From: Stutzerimonas kirkiae
Lineage (GTDB): Bacteria; Pseudomonadota; Gammaproteobacteria; Pseudomonadales; Pseudomonadaceae
Assembly (NCBI RefSeq): GCF_004327335.1
Contig: NZ_QJUO01000011.1
Span: 1 to 64,000 of the forward strand
Length of the DNA: 64,000 nucleotides
Reading direction: 5' to 3'
The notes beneath the pieces are model-generated. The model ran no database searches and had not been told where the DNA came from. It worked only from the letters and a program-made list of their open reading frames with translations. This document shows positions 28,694 to 37,614 of the stretch, piece by piece. A program made the position numbers and the translations under genes. The first letter of the stretch is position 1, and the number at the start of each line of letters is the position of its first letter.

Positions 28694-29205
28694 CCGCCTT
28701 CCACACGCTCAAGCCCTCGACCCTGGGCCGCGAGGCCTTTATCGAGGCCTTCGCCGATATCTACGAGCATTCGCCCTGGGTGGCCGAAGCGCTGTTCGAA
28801 CAGGGCATCACGGCGGCGGACGAGCAGATCGAACACCTGCACGCGCGCATGGCGCAGGTGCTGCTGGATGCCGACCCGGCCAGGCAGCTCGCCCTGATCA
28901 ACGCCCACCCCGACCTGGCCGGCAAGGCCGCCGTGCGCGGTGAACTGACCGCCGCCTCCAGCGCGGAACAGGCCGGTGCCGGCATCCAGGATTGCAGCGC
29001 CGAGGAGTTCGAACGCTTCCAGTACCTGAACCATTCATACAAGTCGCGCTTCGGCTTCGTATTCATCATGGCGGTCAAGGGCAGCGACCGGCAGCGGATC
29101 CTCGCCGCCTTCGAGGAACGCCTGCACAACACGCCCGAGCAGGAGTTCGCCCGCGCCATCGCCGAAATCAACAAGATCGCCCTGCTGCGCCTGCTGGCGC
29201 TGTAA
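28690..29205 (+). CDS. uraD: OHCU decarboxylase
   Basis: 171 residues. Converts 2-oxo-4-hydroxy-4-carboxy-5-ureidoimidazoline to S-allantoin. The catalytic His lies in LINAHPDLAGKAAVRGELT, followed by SAEQAGAG and FQYLNHSYKSRFGFVFIMAVK. It works between HiuH and PuuE. The ATG overlaps the puuE stop. Confidence 0.97.
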   Translation: MTAFHTLKPSTLGREAFIEAFADIYEHSPWVAEALFEQGITAADEQIEHLHARMAQVLLDADPARQLALINAHPDLAGKAAVRGELTAASSAEQAGAGIQDCSAEEFERFQYLNHSYKSRFGFVFIMAVKGSDRQRILAAFEERLHNTPEQEFARAIAEINKIALLRLLAL

Positions 29206-29220
29206 TTCGAGAGCATTCCC

Positions 29221-30216
29221 ATGAAGACCTGTGCAGCTCCCTTCGAGAAATACCTCAACCTGGCCGATGCCCGCCTCGGCAGCCGTGTCATCGAGGTCAG
29301 CGATGACTGGTTCGCCGCCGCCGACCGCATGCTGCAGCCCGGCGAGCCGGTGTGGAAGGAAGGCGTGTTCGACGACAACGGCAAATGGATGGATGGCTGG
29401 GAGTCCCGCCGCAAGCGCTTCGAGGGTTACGACCATGCAGTGATCCGCCTGGGCGTCCCTGGCGTGCTCAAGGGCGTGGACATCGACACCCGTCATTTCA
29501 CCGGCAACTACCCGCCATCGGCGTCCCTCGAGGCCTGCTTCGTCGCCGCGGGCGACCCGGACCAGGAGACTCAGTGGACGGAAGTGCTGCCCGCCGTCGA
29601 GTTGTGCGGCGACAGCCACCACTACCATGCGCTCGACTGCGCCCAGCCCTTCACCCACCTGCGTTTCAATATCTACCCGGACGGCGGCGTAGCGCGCCTG
29701 CGCGTGCACGGCATTCCCTACCGCGACTGGAGCGCGCAGGGCGGAGAGGAAGCCATCGACCTGGCCGCCGCCCTCAATGGCGGTCGTGCCCTGGCCTGCT
29801 CCGACGAGCATTTCGGCCGCATGGGCAACCTGCTCAACCCCGGTCGCGGCGTCAACATGGGCGACGGCTGGGAAACCGCGCGCCGCCGTACCCCGGGCAA
29901 CGACTGGGTGATCGTAGCCCTCGGCCATCCGGGCGAGATCGAACGCATCGTCGTCGACACCCTGCACTTCAAGGGCAACTACCCGGACAGTTGCTCTATC
30001 CAGGGCGCCTTCGTCAAAGGCGGCACCGACGCCCAGATCGAGACCCAGAGCCTGTTCTGGCGCGAGTTGCTGCCCAGCCAGAAACTCTCGATGCACCAGG
30101 AACACGAATTCGCCGAACAGATCGCCGCCCTCGGCCCGATCACCCATGTGCGCCTGAATATCTTCCCGGATGGCGGCGTCAGCCGCCTGCGGCTGTTCGG
30201 CAAGGTGGCGAAGTGA
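29221..30216 (+). CDS. alc: Allantoicase
   Basis: 331 residues. Splits allantoate into ureidoglycolate and urea. Two tandem allantoicase (galactose-binding-like) repeats: [20 protein letters not shown] with DGWESRRKR in the first half, and [19 protein letters not shown] with DGWETARRR in the second. Each half ends in [16 protein letters not shown] or [19 protein letters not shown] 29221 is 15 bp after uraD. Confidence 0.97.
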   Translation: MKTCAAPFEKYLNLADARLGSRVIEVSDDWFAAADRMLQPGEPVWKEGVFDDNGKWMDGWESRRKRFEGYDHAVIRLGVPGVLKGVDIDTRHFTGNYPPSASLEACFVAAGDPDQETQWTEVLPAVELCGDSHHYHALDCAQPFTHLRFNIYPDGGVARLRVHGIPYRDWSAQGGEEAIDLAAALNGGRALACSDEHFGRMGNLLNPGRGVNMGDGWETARRRTPGNDWVIVALGHPGEIERIVVDTLHFKGNYPDSCSIQGAFVKGGTDAQIETQSLFWRELLPSQKLSMHQEHEFAEQIAALGPITHVRLNIFPDGGVSRLRLFGKVAK

Positions 30217-30283
30217 GAAGCGTGTCCAGCCCCATCACCCTATCCAGGGGCTGCGAACCCGACCAACCGATATGGAATATCCC

Positions 30284-30796
30284 ATGCGTACCCTGACCAT
30301 CGAACCCCTGACGCAAAGCGCTTTCGCCCCCTTCGGCGATGTCATCGAGAGCGCCGGACGCGACTTCTTCATGATCAACAACGGCTCCACCCGCCGTTAC
30401 CACCGGCTGAGCAAGGTCGAGACAGCCGCCGCCGAAGACGAAGTGCTGATCAGCATCTTCCGCGCCCAGGCACTGCCCCGGCCATTGCCCATCGCCATGC
30501 TGGAGCGCCATCCACTGGGCAGCCAGGCCTTCATGCCATTGCACGGCAAGCCGTTCCTGATCGTGGTCGCGCCCATCGGCGAAGAACCGCAACCAGGCCA
30601 GATCCACGCCTTTATCAGCAATGGCCGCCAGGGCGTGAACTACCGTCGCGGTGTCTGGCACCACCCGGTGCTGAGCATCGCCCCCGAGGATGACTTCCTG
30701 GTGATCGATCGCGCCGGCGCCGGCAACAATTGCGACGAGCATTTCTTCCCCGAGGACCAGCGTGTCCTGCTTTCTCTGGTCGACAGGGGGATATGA
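30284..30796 (+). CDS. allA: Ureidoglycolate lyase
   Basis: 170 residues from ATG 30284, with GGAAT just upstream; another in-frame ATG lies four codons earlier. Cleaves ureidoglycolate to glyoxylate and urea. Cupin-like AllA landmarks: FAPFGDVIE, INNGSTRRYHRL, LERHPLGSQAFMPL, GVNYRRGVWHHPVLS and FLVIDRAG. The next gene starts 2 bp after this stop. Confidence 0.97.
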   Translation: MRTLTIEPLTQSAFAPFGDVIESAGRDFFMINNGSTRRYHRLSKVETAAAEDEVLISIFRAQALPRPLPIAMLERHPLGSQAFMPLHGKPFLIVVAPIGEEPQPGQIHAFISNGRQGVNYRRGVWHHPVLSIAPEDDFLVIDRAGAGNNCDEHFFPEDQRVLLSLVDRGI

Positions 30797-30797
30797 C

Positions 30798-31997
30798 GTG
30801 GAAGCTCACCTGACCGAATGGCTGAACCTGAGTATCCGCTGGGTGCACATGATCGTCGGCATCGCCTGGATCGGCGCCTCCTTCTACTTCGTCTGGCTGG
30901 AAAACAACCTCGAGCGCGACAACCCGGGGGAAGGGCTGTCCGGCGACCTCTGGGCCATCCACGGCGGCGGCATCTACCACCTGGAGAAGTACAAGCTGGC
31001 GCCCGCGCAGATGCCGGAAAAGCTCCACTGGTTCAAATGGGAAGCCTACAGCACCTGGCTTTCGGGGGTGGCCCTGCTCACCGTGGTCTACTACCTGAAC
31101 CCCGCCATCTACCTGATCGCCCCCGGTAGCCAGTTGTCGCCGGCAGCCGCCGTGGCCATCGGCCTCGGCTCGCTGCTCGCCGGCTGGCTGGTCTACGACC
31201 GCCTCTGCGACTCGCCCCTCGGACGGCGCCCCGGCCTGCTCGGCGCGCTTCTGTTCGCGCTGATCGTGTTCGCCGCCTGGGCCTATGCGCAGGTGTTCAG
31301 CGGGCGCGCCGCCTATATCCATGTCGGCGCGCTGATCGGCACACTGATGGTCGGCAACGTGTTCCGCGTCATCATGCCGGCCCAGCGCGAACTGGTGACA
31401 GCCATAGGCGAAGGCCGGCAACCCGATCCGGGCCTGCCAGGAAAGGGATTATTGCGATCCAGGCACAATAACTACTTCACACTGCCCGTGCTGTTCATCA
31501 TGATCAGCAACCATTTCCCGAGCACCTACGGCAGCCAGTACAACTGGCTGATCCTCGCCGCCATCGCCCTGATCGCCGTGCTGGTACGGCACTATTTCAA
31601 TACCCGCCAGCAAACCCGCAGATTCGCCTGGGCACTGCCGGCCGCCGCTCTCGCGCTGATCTGCCTGGCGTTCGTCAGCGCCCCCAGGCAGCAGGTCACG
31701 CAGCCTCCCGCCGAGGCCGCGGGCGGCATATCCGCCAGTGCCTTCGGCAAGGTCAGCGCAGTCATCCACGAGCGCTGCACCGTCTGCCATTCGTCCAGCC
31801 CCACCAGCGAGTTCTTCAGTACCGCGCCGGCCGGGGTAATGTTCGACAGCGACGAACAGATTCGCCAGATGGCGGCCAGAATCCATGCCCAGGCCGTGGC
31901 CACACCAATCATGCCGCCGGGCAACATCACCCAGATGACCCAGGAAGAACGTGACCTACTGGGCCACTGGATCGCCCACGGCGCCCACAGCGACTGA
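30798..31997 (+). CDS. puuD: Membrane urate hydroxylase PuuD with C-terminal cytochrome c
   Basis: 399 residues from GTG 30798, with AGGGGG upstream. Inner-membrane urate oxidase passing electrons to the respiratory chain, giving 5-hydroxyisourate. The N-terminal part has several helices (WLNLSIRWVHMIVGIAWIGA, YFVWLENNLERDN, IHGGGIYHLEKYK, WFKWEAYSTWLSG). The C-terminal about 100 residues form a cytochrome c domain with heme motif CTVCH. Last gene of puuE-uraD-alc-allA-puuD. With HiuH it completes the path from urate to glyoxylate plus two urea. Confidence 0.95.
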   Translation: MEAHLTEWLNLSIRWVHMIVGIAWIGASFYFVWLENNLERDNPGEGLSGDLWAIHGGGIYHLEKYKLAPAQMPEKLHWFKWEAYSTWLSGVALLTVVYYLNPAIYLIAPGSQLSPAAAVAIGLGSLLAGWLVYDRLCDSPLGRRPGLLGALLFALIVFAAWAYAQVFSGRAAYIHVGALIGTLMVGNVFRVIMPAQRELVTAIGEGRQPDPGLPGKGLLRSRHNNYFTLPVLFIMISNHFPSTYGSQYNWLILAAIALIAVLVRHYFNTRQQTRRFAWALPAAALALICLAFVSAPRQQVTQPPAEAAGGISASAFGKVSAVIHERCTVCHSSSPTSEFFSTAPAGVMFDSDEQIRQMAARIHAQAVATPIMPPGNITQMTQEERDLLGHWIAHGAHSD

Positions 31998-32167
31998 TAC
32001 CCAGGGCACTGGCGGTGATCGAATGTCGCTCCCGTCAAAAGAGCCAACCCTTTTCAAGACGAAAAACCTTCGGTGCGCGGATTGTACGGTGGCGGAACAG
32101 GGCCATCGCATGAACGCTCACCTCTGCTCCCGCCGGCATCCGCCCTGCCTCAGGGGCGGGACAGTGC

Positions 32168-32335
32168 GACGGGATTGCCGATAGTGTGTCTGCCTCAGGA
32201 TCGTACAGCGCGGCCTCGGGCTGATCGTCCCCGTGCGAATGCCTGACGGGGCACGCATGAATACATCCCTGTAGCTTTTCACCGCCTTCCCTGGCGGCGA
32301 GGCCCCGTCCCGCCACCAGGCATCCGCACAGCCAC
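32168..32335. repeat. Family B palindromic element, copy 1
   Basis: Contains GTGCGAATGCCTGACGGGGC (32233-32252) facing GCCCCGTCCCGCCACCAGGC and CATCCGCAC (32302-32329), an imperfect version of the arms of copy 2. The outer part (GGATTGCCGATAGTGTGTCT) matches the reverse complement of sequence to the right of copy 2 near 37655-37680, so the repeat extends beyond the hairpin. Confidence 0.75.
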
Positions 32336-32631
32336 TAGCGGTACTGCCTGAGGGAAAGAGCGGGAAACCGAAAACCCTGTGAATGATCCAGGCACCGAGC
32401 GGCGGCTCTTTCCATCGGCGCCACGATATTCGCCGCGAGTCCGGCCTCCACGGCGATGGGCCGGGATTTCATCCGATCACCCTGGGCGGCGAAAAGCTCG
32501 CTCTCCCATACGTGCTCACCGCGAGCCACGCTGACAATGCCGCCACGCCGGCACAAGCCCGGCAGCCCATCCGTGCGCCAAAACGGAGCCCTCGCCAACA
32601 CTTCCCGCACAAATCTGACCCACAAAATAAC

Positions 32632-32647
32632 CTGACCAACCGGTCAG
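32632..32647. promoter_or_regulatory. RutR-like palindrome upstream of the Tsx-like gene (distal)
   Basis: CTGACCAACCGGTCAG: the six outer bases on each side are perfectly inverted, and 11 of 14 positions match TTGACCANNTGGTCAA. It lies about 130 bp upstream of the predicted promoter. Confidence 0.5.
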
Positions 32648-32774
32648 TCAGCTTATTTGATTATCAACACACCTATATAGACATCCATGCAAACCTCTTA
32701 TCCAGCCAAAAAAATAAAATATCCTTTTGATTAAAAAGGAATTTTTAAAAAACAAAGAACATTGACACAGATAA

Positions 32775-32790
32775 TGGCACACGAATTGCC
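32775..32790 (+). promoter_or_regulatory. Candidate sigma-54 promoter of the Tsx-like gene
   Basis: TGGCACACGAATTGCC: GG at 32776-32777 and GC at 32788-32789 with the exact 10-base spacing. Two mismatches to TGGCACGNNNNTTGCW. The predicted start point is near 32801, 44 bp before the ATG. Confidence 0.6.
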
Positions 32791-32800
32791 ATCATTTTTC

Positions 32801-32816
32801 CTGACTGATTGGTCAA
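32801..32816. promoter_or_regulatory. RutR-like palindrome at the predicted start point of the Tsx-like gene
   Basis: CTGACTGATTGGTCAA: 11 of 14 positions match TTGACCANNTGGTCAA, with the right half perfect. The location at +1 suits repression. Confidence 0.5.
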
Positions 32817-32844
32817 CTAAAAACTATCGACAGGAGCACTTATA

Positions 32845-33651
32845 ATGAAACGCACTCTGCCCTGCTTCACCCTGGCCACCGGCCTTCTGTTCAGCGGTTA
32901 TGGCATGGCCGACAGTCCACTGCTCTGGCATGGCAACAGCCTCACCTACCTGAACGGCACGGACTTCCAGGTGGATGGCGGCCAGAAAGGCAAGACCCAG
33001 CAGACCGTCACCTTCGAGCATGTCAGTGGCTGGCGCTGGGGCGACCTCTTCATGTTCGTCGACCACAAGTGGTTCAACGGCCTGTCCGGCAGCGAAGGAC
33101 GCACCTATTACGGGGAATTCAGCCCACGCCTGTCCCTCGGCAAGGTCACAGGCAAGAGCTTCGCCTTCGGACCGGTCAAGGATGTGCTGATCTCGGCCAC
33201 CTACGAACGCGGCAAGGACGGCAACCAGAGCTACCTGCTCGGCCCCGCCGTCGACCTGAACGTGCCCGGCTTCGACCGCCTTGCGATCAACACCTACTAC
33301 CGCAAGCCCGATGGCACCTACGGCAACAAGCCCAGCGGCCAGTGGCAGATCACCCCCACCTGGGCCATGACCATTCCCGTGGGCAAATCCGATATCCTCT
33401 TCGACGGCTACATCGACTGGGTGGTCAACGACGCCGGCTCCAAGAACAAGACAGGCAACTACATGAACCGCAACCTGCACTTCAACCCGCAGATCAAGTA
33501 CGACCTGGGCAAGGCGCTGAACTACGGTGCCAAGAAGCTCTACGTCGGGGTGGAATACAGCTACTGGGAAAACAAGTACGGCATCGAGGACAGGAGCGGC
33601 TTCGACACCAACCAGAACAGCACCAGTCTGCTTATCAAGGCGCATTTCTGA
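32845..33651 (+). CDS. Nucleoside-specific channel-forming protein, Tsx family
   Basis: 268 residues from ATG 32845, with AGGAG eight bases upstream. Outer-membrane beta-barrel with signal peptide (about 1-22, ending YGMADS). Landmarks are LLWHGNSLTYLNG, TFEHVSGWRWGDLFMFVDHK, YGEFSPRLSL and LNTYYRK-like strands, ending in the C-terminal Phe of a barrel (LLIKAHF). Tsx-family channels pass nucleosides. Its place beside the urate pathway and beside a RutR-like regulator suggests purine or nucleoside uptake. Confidence 0.9.
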   Translation: MKRTLPCFTLATGLLFSGYGMADSPLLWHGNSLTYLNGTDFQVDGGQKGKTQQTVTFEHVSGWRWGDLFMFVDHKWFNGLSGSEGRTYYGEFSPRLSLGKVTGKSFAFGPVKDVLISATYERGKDGNQSYLLGPAVDLNVPGFDRLAINTYYRKPDGTYGNKPSGQWQITPTWAMTIPVGKSDILFDGYIDWVVNDAGSKNKTGNYMNRNLHFNPQIKYDLGKALNYGAKKLYVGVEYSYWENKYGIEDRSGFDTNQNSTSLLIKAHF

Positions 33652-33658
33652 TAGCCCC

Positions 33659-33792
33659 GGGGCGATCGCACTATCGACCAGGCATTCGCTCAAAAGCGCT
33701 GGAGGCTGGAAAGCTGGACGCAGAAGCCTGTCGTCCAGCCCCAAGCCTTCAGCGCCGTTTTCGGCTCTTCGAACGCATAGCGCGATCGCCCC
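33659..33792. repeat. Family A long-hairpin element, copy 3
   Basis: GGGGCGATCGCACTAT (33659-33674) and ATAGCGCGATCGCCCC (33777-33792) are inverted with one mismatch. Inside lie AAAAGCGCTGGAGGCTGG and GCTGGACG/CGTCCAGC stems as in copy 1. It starts 8 bp after the channel gene stop. Confidence 0.8.
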
Positions 33793-33867
33793 CTGGCTGT
33801 TTCCCCTTGCGCCGGGCGGCCAAAGGCTATCAGATAGCCCCGTACTGCCATATCCGGAAGGGAGCCC

Positions 33868-34527
33868 ATGAACGCCAAGATACCCTCGTACACCGAGTCG
33901 CCGGAACGTCCGAGCGGCCGTATCCGACAACAGAACGAAGACGTCATTCTCGCCGCCGCCGCCGAGGAGTTCGCCCGCTACGGCTTCAAGGGCACCAGCA
34001 TGAACGCCATCGCCCAGCGCGCCGGACTGCCCAAGGCCAACCTGCACTACTATTTCAACAGCAAGCTCGGGCTCTATGTCGAGGTCATGCGCAATATCCT
34101 CGAACTGTGGGACAGCGCCTTCGACAACCTCAGCGTGGATGACGACCCGGCCCAGGCCCTGGCCGCCTACATCCGCACCAAGATGGAGTTTTCGCGCCGC
34201 CACCCGAAGGCTTCGAAGATCTTCGCCATGGAGGTCATCAGTGGCTGCGAGTGCCTGTCCGAGCACTTCAGCCAGGACTACCGGGTCTGGTTCCGTGGCC
34301 GTGCCGCCGTGTTCGAAGCCTGGATCGCCGCTGGCAAGATGGACCCGGTCGACCCCACCCACCTGATCTTCCTGATCTGGAGCAGCACCCAGCACTATGC
34401 CGACTTTTCCGAGCAGATCACCCAGATGGTCGGCCAGAAGCGCCTGACCCGGGAAGACTTCGCCCGCGCCACCGACTCACTGATCCAGATCGTGCTCAAG
34501 GGTTGCGGCCTCACGCCGCCGCGCTGA
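33868..34527 (+). CDS. TetR-family regulator, RutR-like
   Basis: 219 residues. N-terminal TetR helix-turn-helix (about 25-75: ILAAAAEEFARYGFKGTSMN, AIAQRAGLPKANLHYYFNSK). The C-terminal domain closely follows E. coli RutR: YIRTKMEFSRRHPKASKIFA, MEVISGCECLSEHF and HLIFLIWSSTQHYADFSEQI. RutR binds uracil or thymine and controls pyrimidine and purine genes. Palindromes like the RutR site lie upstream of puuE and the Tsx-like gene, so this is the likely local regulator. A LysR gene follows 35 bp downstream. Confidence 0.92.
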   Translation: MNAKIPSYTESPERPSGRIRQQNEDVILAAAAEEFARYGFKGTSMNAIAQRAGLPKANLHYYFNSKLGLYVEVMRNILELWDSAFDNLSVDDDPAQALAAYIRTKMEFSRRHPKASKIFAMEVISGCECLSEHFSQDYRVWFRGRAAVFEAWIAAGKMDPVDPTHLIFLIWSSTQHYADFSEQITQMVGQKRLTREDFARATDSLIQIVLKGCGLTPPR

Positions 34528-34562
34528 CGCCCCGCACACCAGGCTGGAATCGAAGGCTCCCC

Positions 34563-35522
34563 ATGTCCCGCAAGCTGCATATCCACTCCCCGGCCATCCA
34601 TTATTTCGACATGGTCCGCCGTTGCCGCTCCATCCGCGAGGCGGCGCGCCGCCTGAATATCGCCTCATCGGCGGTGAACCGGCAGATTCTCAAGCTCGAG
34701 GACGAGATCGGCATGCCGCTGTTCGAGCGCCTGCCCGGCGGCCTGCGCCTGACCGCCGCGGGGGAGATATTCGCGCGCCATGTGCTGGTGGTGCTGCAGG
34801 ATGCCGAGCGCGTGCGCTCCGAGCTGGATGCCCTGCAAGGGCTGCGTAGCGGCCATGTGGAAATCGCCACCATCGAGGGCGTGACCATCGACCTGCTGCC
34901 CTGCGTGCTGGAACGCCTGAACCAGCGCTATCCGCGCATTACCGTGGGCATCACCAGCCTTGGCTCGCAGGCCATTCCCGAATCGGTCATCAGCGGCCAG
35001 GCGGACATCGGCCTGGCCTTCGCCCTGCCGCGCACGGCCGAGTTGCAGCAACTCGGCGTCGGCCATTTCCGCCTCGGTGCCATCGTCGCCGCCGATCACC
35101 CGCTGGCGACACGCAGCGAGGTCAGCCTGGCCACCTGTGCCGAGTACCCGCTGATCCTGGCCAAGAGCGCCTTGTCCATCCACCACCTGATGGCTCCGCT
35201 GTTGACGCGCAACCGCATTTCCCACCAGGCCAGCCTGCAAACCAGTTCGGTGGAACTGGCGCAGCAAATGGCCCGGCGCGGCATCGGCGTCGCCTTCCAG
35301 ACCCGCATCGGCATAGAAGCGGAAATCGCCCGCGGCGAACTGGTGCACCTGCCGCTGACCGATAATGGCGGCGTGTTCAGCGACCTCGGGGTCTACGTAC
35401 GCGGCGCCCGCTACCTGCCGGTGGCGGTGGACGCATTCGTACGCGCGCTGTGCGAGGAAATCGCCGAGCGCGAACAACTGGAAAGGAATCTGAAAGCCCC
35501 GGCCGCAGAGAATGGCCAATAG
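34563..35522 (+). CDS. LysR-type transcriptional regulator
   Basis: 319 residues from ATG 34563. Winged HTH at about 10-75 (FDMVRRCRSIREAARRLNIA, SSAVNRQILKLEDEIGMPLF), LysR effector domain from about 95. It lies 35 bp after the RutR-like gene on the same strand and may be co-transcribed. Effector unknown; purine-pathway control is a contextual guess. Confidence 0.88.
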   Translation: MSRKLHIHSPAIHYFDMVRRCRSIREAARRLNIASSAVNRQILKLEDEIGMPLFERLPGGLRLTAAGEIFARHVLVVLQDAERVRSELDALQGLRSGHVEIATIEGVTIDLLPCVLERLNQRYPRITVGITSLGSQAIPESVISGQADIGLAFALPRTAELQQLGVGHFRLGAIVAADHPLATRSEVSLATCAEYPLILAKSALSIHHLMAPLLTRNRISHQASLQTSSVELAQQMARRGIGVAFQTRIGIEAEIARGELVHLPLTDNGGVFSDLGVYVRGARYLPVAVDAFVRALCEEIAEREQLERNLKAPAAENGQ

Positions 35523-35565
35523 CGCGTGGCTCGCTGGTCATCGCCAGGCAGGACAGCGCGCCACA

Positions 35566-35593
35566 CTTGAAGCTTGAAGCTTGAAGCTTGAAG
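35566..35593. repeat. Heptamer tandem repeat CTTGAAG x4
   Basis: Four exact copies of CTTGAAG between the LysR stop and the ycgL stop, ending 7 bp before the latter. It is the reverse complement of the 24801 heptamer (CTTCAAG). Confidence 0.95.
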
Positions 35594-35600
35594 CCGATGA

Positions 35601-35894
35601 TCAGATCGGATCGTTGCGGGTCAGCAACTCTTCCGGCAGGTGCTCGATGTAATCGTCCTCGGGCGGCGGCATCTGCAGGTGGTAGCCCTGCTGGTCGAGA
35701 TTCGCCAGCACCTGTTCGATATCTTCCCGCGACAGTTTGCGCTGCGGGCTCAGCACCAGGTCGAACGCATGGATCGGCGGGCCGAACGCGGCCAGCAGCG
35801 GTTCGGGCACCCGCGACAAGGCATCCTGCTTCAGCACATACAGGTACATCTCGTTCTTGCGCCGGCTCTTGTAGATCGAACAGATACGTTTCAT
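35601..35894 (-). CDS. ycgL: YcgL domain-containing protein
   Basis: 97 residues from ATG 35894. Conserved YcgL features: [36 protein letters not shown] and [20 protein letters not shown], followed by [13 protein letters not shown]. Function unknown. It overlaps the rnd stop by 4 bp, the usual rnd-ycgL arrangement of gammaproteobacteria. Confidence 0.95.
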   Translation of the reverse strand: MKRICSIYKSRRKNEMYLYVLKQDALSRVPEPLLAAFGPPIHAFDLVLSPQRKLSREDIEQVLANLDQQGYHLQMPPPEDDYIEHLPEELLTRNDPI

Positions 35895-37015
35895 GGCTGT
35901 GGCTCCAGGGTATCCAGCAGTGCCTGCCCCATCAGTTCGCGACGCCAGCCGCGCAGGGATTCGGGCAGTTGGTAGGGGCCATCGGGGTACCCCGTCTTGA
36001 GCAGGGCCTCGAGTACCTTCTTGCGCAACATCAGCTCGGGCGCGATATCCAGCCGCTGCGCCTCGCGCTGGCCCACCGCGCGCAACTTCTTCAGCAGGGT
36101 GGATACCTCCAGGGGCAACGGCTCCGGCAGCACCTCGGGCCAGTCCCCCTCGGGCAGTGCGGCGGCCCGGTGGATCAGCTCCAGCAGGGTTTCGCCATCC
36201 TCGCGTACGGTGCGCGGATGCATGTCCTCGATACGCGCCAGGCTGACCAGGTCCCCGGGCTGGGTCCGTGCCAATGGCCACAGGCTGTTTTCGCGCACGA
36301 CCCGGTTGCGCGTTACATCGCGTTCGCGCGCCTGGGTCTCGCGCCAGGCCGACAGCTCGCGCAACACCGCCAGTTGCTGCGGCTGCAGGCGCCAGGCCTG
36401 CTTGAGATCACGGTAGACCTGACGCGGATCGACCACACGCCGCAGGTTGCCGACCTGTTCGGCGCCATCCTGCAGAACCCAGGCCAGCTTCTCGGCCGAC
36501 AGCCTGGCACCCAGGGCAACGTAGAGCTCGGCCAGGTACTGCACATCCTCGGCGGCATAGCGCACCTGCAATTCGCTGAGCGGGCGTTGCAACCAGTCGG
36601 AACGGGTCTCGCCCTTGGGCAACTCGATACCCAGTACCTGCTGTACCAGACGCGAATAGCCCATGGAGAAACCGATATTCAGGTAGCCCGCCGCCAGTTG
36701 TGTATCGAACAGCGGCGCGGGCAAGGCACCGGCCAGATGCAGGAAGACCTCCAGGTCCTCGCTGGAGGCATGCAGCACCTTGACCACCTCGGGCTTTTCC
36801 AGCAATGCGGCGAATGCACTCCAGTCGTCGATCCGCAGCGGATCGACCAGCCAGACCTCACGGCCATCGCAGACCTGCAGCAACCCGGCGATCGGATAAA
36901 AAGTATCGACCCGCATGAATTCGGTATCCAGCGCCACATAAGGCTGCTGGCACCATTGTCGGCACAGCCGGGCAAGTTGCTCGTTGTCGAGTACCCATTG
37001 GATTTCCAGGGACAA
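35891..37015 (-). CDS. rnd: Ribonuclease D
   Basis: 374 residues from TTG 37015, chosen because AAGGAG lies six bases upstream and the product then has the normal RNase D length. It is a 3'-5' exoribonuclease in tRNA maturation. DEDD exonuclease motifs: [14 protein letters not shown], the second Asp in [12 protein letters not shown], and [13 protein letters not shown]. Two HRDC domains follow ([20 protein letters not shown]). Co-transcribed with ycgL. Confidence 0.96.
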   Translation of the reverse strand: MSLEIQWVLDNEQLARLCRQWCQQPYVALDTEFMRVDTFYPIAGLLQVCDGREVWLVDPLRIDDWSAFAALLEKPEVVKVLHASSEDLEVFLHLAGALPAPLFDTQLAAGYLNIGFSMGYSRLVQQVLGIELPKGETRSDWLQRPLSELQVRYAAEDVQYLAELYVALGARLSAEKLAWVLQDGAEQVGNLRRVVDPRQVYRDLKQAWRLQPQQLAVLRELSAWRETQARERDVTRNRVVRENSLWPLARTQPGDLVSLARIEDMHPRTVREDGETLLELIHRAAALPEGDWPEVLPEPLPLEVSTLLKKLRAVGQREAQRLDIAPELMLRKKVLEALLKTGYPDGPYQLPESLRGWRRELMGQALLDTLEPQP

Positions 37016-37164
37016 AGGCGTCTCCTTGCGAAGCGGTTCGGAGCCTGATCTGCATAAGGCCGAAAGGCGCGCAGTATAACGTCCCGCCTCCATCTTGCGC
37101 GGAAACATCGAACATCCCGCAGCCCAATCGCATGGAGCCCCGTCCAGGCCAGGCCGTGGAGGCT

Positions 37165-37192
37165 GGCTGGAGGCTGGAGGCTGGAGGCTGGA
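37165..37192. repeat. Heptamer tandem repeat GGCTGGA x4
   Basis: Four exact GGCTGGA units upstream of rnd. Same unit length as the other heptamer arrays in this window. Confidence 0.9.
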
Positions 37193-37506
37193 GGCCAGTA
37201 CGCTGCCTCGTTGCGAGCGGATTGGCAATCAGGTGTGCATTTTATCGTAGGCCGCTGGCGCTGTCCGGGCGTCCGAGATGTCGCCAATCCGGACGGCCCC
37301 GCTACGAAACACGCACGAACCCGTCGCGCATATGAATAAGGGGCCTCTTCGTCGGCGTCCCTGCGGACGAAGGTTTCGTGGCGGGGCTGGACGGGCTCGC
37401 GGCGAATACCGCGGCGACTATGGAAGAAGCCGTCAGCGCACTGCTGGATCATTGGTAGGGCTTTCGGTTTCAGCAGCTCTTTCCCACTGGCTCTGCTGGA
37501 GGTGGC

Positions 37507-37614
37507 TGTGCGAATGCCTGGTGGCGGGACGGGGCCTTCGCCGCCAGGGATGGCAGCGAAGAGCTACAGGGAAGTATTCACGCGTGCCCCGTCCCGCCAC
37601 CAGGCATTCGCACA
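37507..37614. repeat. Family B palindromic element, copy 2 (29-bp perfect arms)
   Basis: Bases 37507-37535 (beginning TGTGCGAATGCCTGGTGG) are the exact reverse complement of 37586-37614, with a 50-bp centre. Sequence continuing to about 37690 matches copy 1 near 32168 in reverse orientation. Confidence 0.9.

Larger units (their letters stand above)
31998..32844. other. Intergenic region between puuD and the Tsx-like gene
   Basis: About 850 bp without a convincing gene. The left half contains a family B palindromic repeat (about 32168-32335). From 32620 the composition turns sharply AT-rich and holds two RutR-like palindromes and a sigma-54-type promoter for the downstream channel gene. A purine permease often occupies this position in related clusters, but no permease-like frame is present. 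Confidence 0.65.

Noticed and set aside
32824-34395. 523-codon minus-strand frame across the Tsx-like and TetR genes
   Set aside because: It spans two supported plus-strand genes and a repeat element, so it cannot be a real single gene.
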